Source of the DNA: a bacterium
GTDB lineage: Archaea > Thermoplasmatota > Thermoplasmata > Lutacidiplasmatales > UBA184
DNA: 49,539 bases
NCBI GenBank assembly: GCA_027309555.1
Contig: DAIDCO010000004.1
Location: forward strand, 1 to 49,539
Direction: 5' to 3'
Position 1 is the first letter of the stretch. Every line of letters starts with the position of its first letter. The notes under the pieces are model-generated. The model was given only the letters and a program-made list of their open reading frames with translations. It had not been told where the DNA came from and did not search any database. This document shows positions 49,362 to 49,539 of the stretch, piece by piece. Made by a program: the position numbers and the translations under genes.

Positions 49362-49539
49362 ATGTACCGGCACATCCTCGTACCCGTACAGGAGCCCGCC
49401 GAGGTCGAACCGCTCATCCGGTTCGCCGCGATGCTCCTCGAGGCCGACGGAGAGATCCGCGTCCTCCACGTCATCCCGACGACCACGCTGCCCCAGGTCA
49501 CGCGCGAGTGGCGGGCCTCGGTCCACCTGGTCGTGGGGG
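49362..49539 (+). CDS. UspA-family protein, N-terminal part (cut by window end)
   Basis: The first ~59 residues are visible: MYRHILVPVQEPAEVEPLIRFA, then IRVLHVIP, the first two strands and helix of a universal stress protein fold. It begins two bases after the kdpC stop, so it belongs to the kdp operon. In bacteria a Usp domain is part of the sensor KdpD; a stand-alone Usp behind kdpC suggests a nucleotide-sensing regulator of the pump, as inference. Confidence 0.8.
   Translation, partial: MYRHILVPVQEPAEVEPLIRFAAMLLEADGEIRVLHVIPTTTLPQVTREWRASVHLVVG

Noticed and set aside
1-49539. CRISPR array, insertion sequence or prophage
   Set aside because: No regularly spaced identical repeats, transposase, integrase, or virion or packaging genes are visible; the tRNA-derived repeats are few and far apart.

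Overview
This window comes from an archaeon, most probably a GC-rich member of the Thermoplasmata/Thermoplasmatota. The evidence is gene content. It has an archaeal S-adenosylmethionine synthetase, isopentenyl phosphate kinase with type 2 isopentenyl-diphosphate isomerase, Orc1/Cdc6, NreA, SUI1/aIF1, archaeal Elp3, a Hef-type helicase, and tRNA genes without an encoded CCA, one of them with an intron in the anticodon loop. Start codons often lie a few bases downstream of a TATA-like box, which suggests leaderless transcripts. Secreted-protein repeats of the ESGLPSGTSWSV type also point to Thermoplasmata. I see no rRNA genes, CRISPR array, transposase or integrase.

Layout. (1) 1-3.7 kb: the end of an unknown gene, then a BtuF-BtuC-BtuD-like importer on the minus strand. 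(2) 3.7-6.4 kb: intron-containing tRNA-Trp and two orphan membrane proteins, followed by a degenerate second copy of the tRNA 3' end and its flank. (3) 6.4-13.5 kb: small redox, stress and efflux genes (AhpD-like protein, ArsR plus SRPBCC, MarR plus MFS, a VOC protein), a lipid-linked sugar flippase-like protein and a HesB/IscA protein. (4) 13.5-18.5 kb: a three-gene ABC-2 exporter, aIF1, a two-domain rhodanese facing a GcvH-like/TusA-like fusion protein, and a small zinc protein. (5) 18.5-25 kb: an accessory stretch of single genes (AHSA1, HpcH aldolase, a metal-ligand-less M29 homologue, VOC, DinB, GNAT) that leads up to tRNA-Ala and contains three 71-nt tRNA-derived repeats. (6) 25-29 kb: flavin oxidoreductase, YciI-VOC fusion, MBL hydrolase, tRNA-Pro and NreA. 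(7) 29-36.5 kb: a minus-strand core block with a zinc-ribbon membrane protein, an MtaB-type methylthiotransferase, SAM synthetase, Elp3, IDI-2, IPK and a small membrane protein. (8) 36.7-44.7 kb: Orc1/Cdc6, a surface protein, aldehyde dehydrogenase with a small coiled-coil partner, seryl-tRNA synthetase and a Hef-type helicase. (9) 44.7 kb to the end: kdpFABC followed by a UspA-type gene cut by the window edge.

How genes may work together. SAM synthetase lies between two radical-SAM tRNA-modifying enzymes. IPK and IDI-2 give consecutive steps of the archaeal alternative mevalonate pathway to ether lipids. NreA, Orc1/Cdc6 and the Hef-like helicase each carry a candidate PCNA-binding (PIP) motif. 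The rhodanese and the GcvH/TusA-like fusion form a plausible sulfur-relay pair.

The items most worth following up are the tRNA-derived repeats that bound one- or two-gene cassettes upstream of tRNA-Ala, the GcvH/TusA-like fusion that has Arg where the lipoyl Lys should be, and the tRNA-Trp intron with a segment antisense to the anticodon region. All assignments are from reading the sequence; no database search or structure prediction was run.
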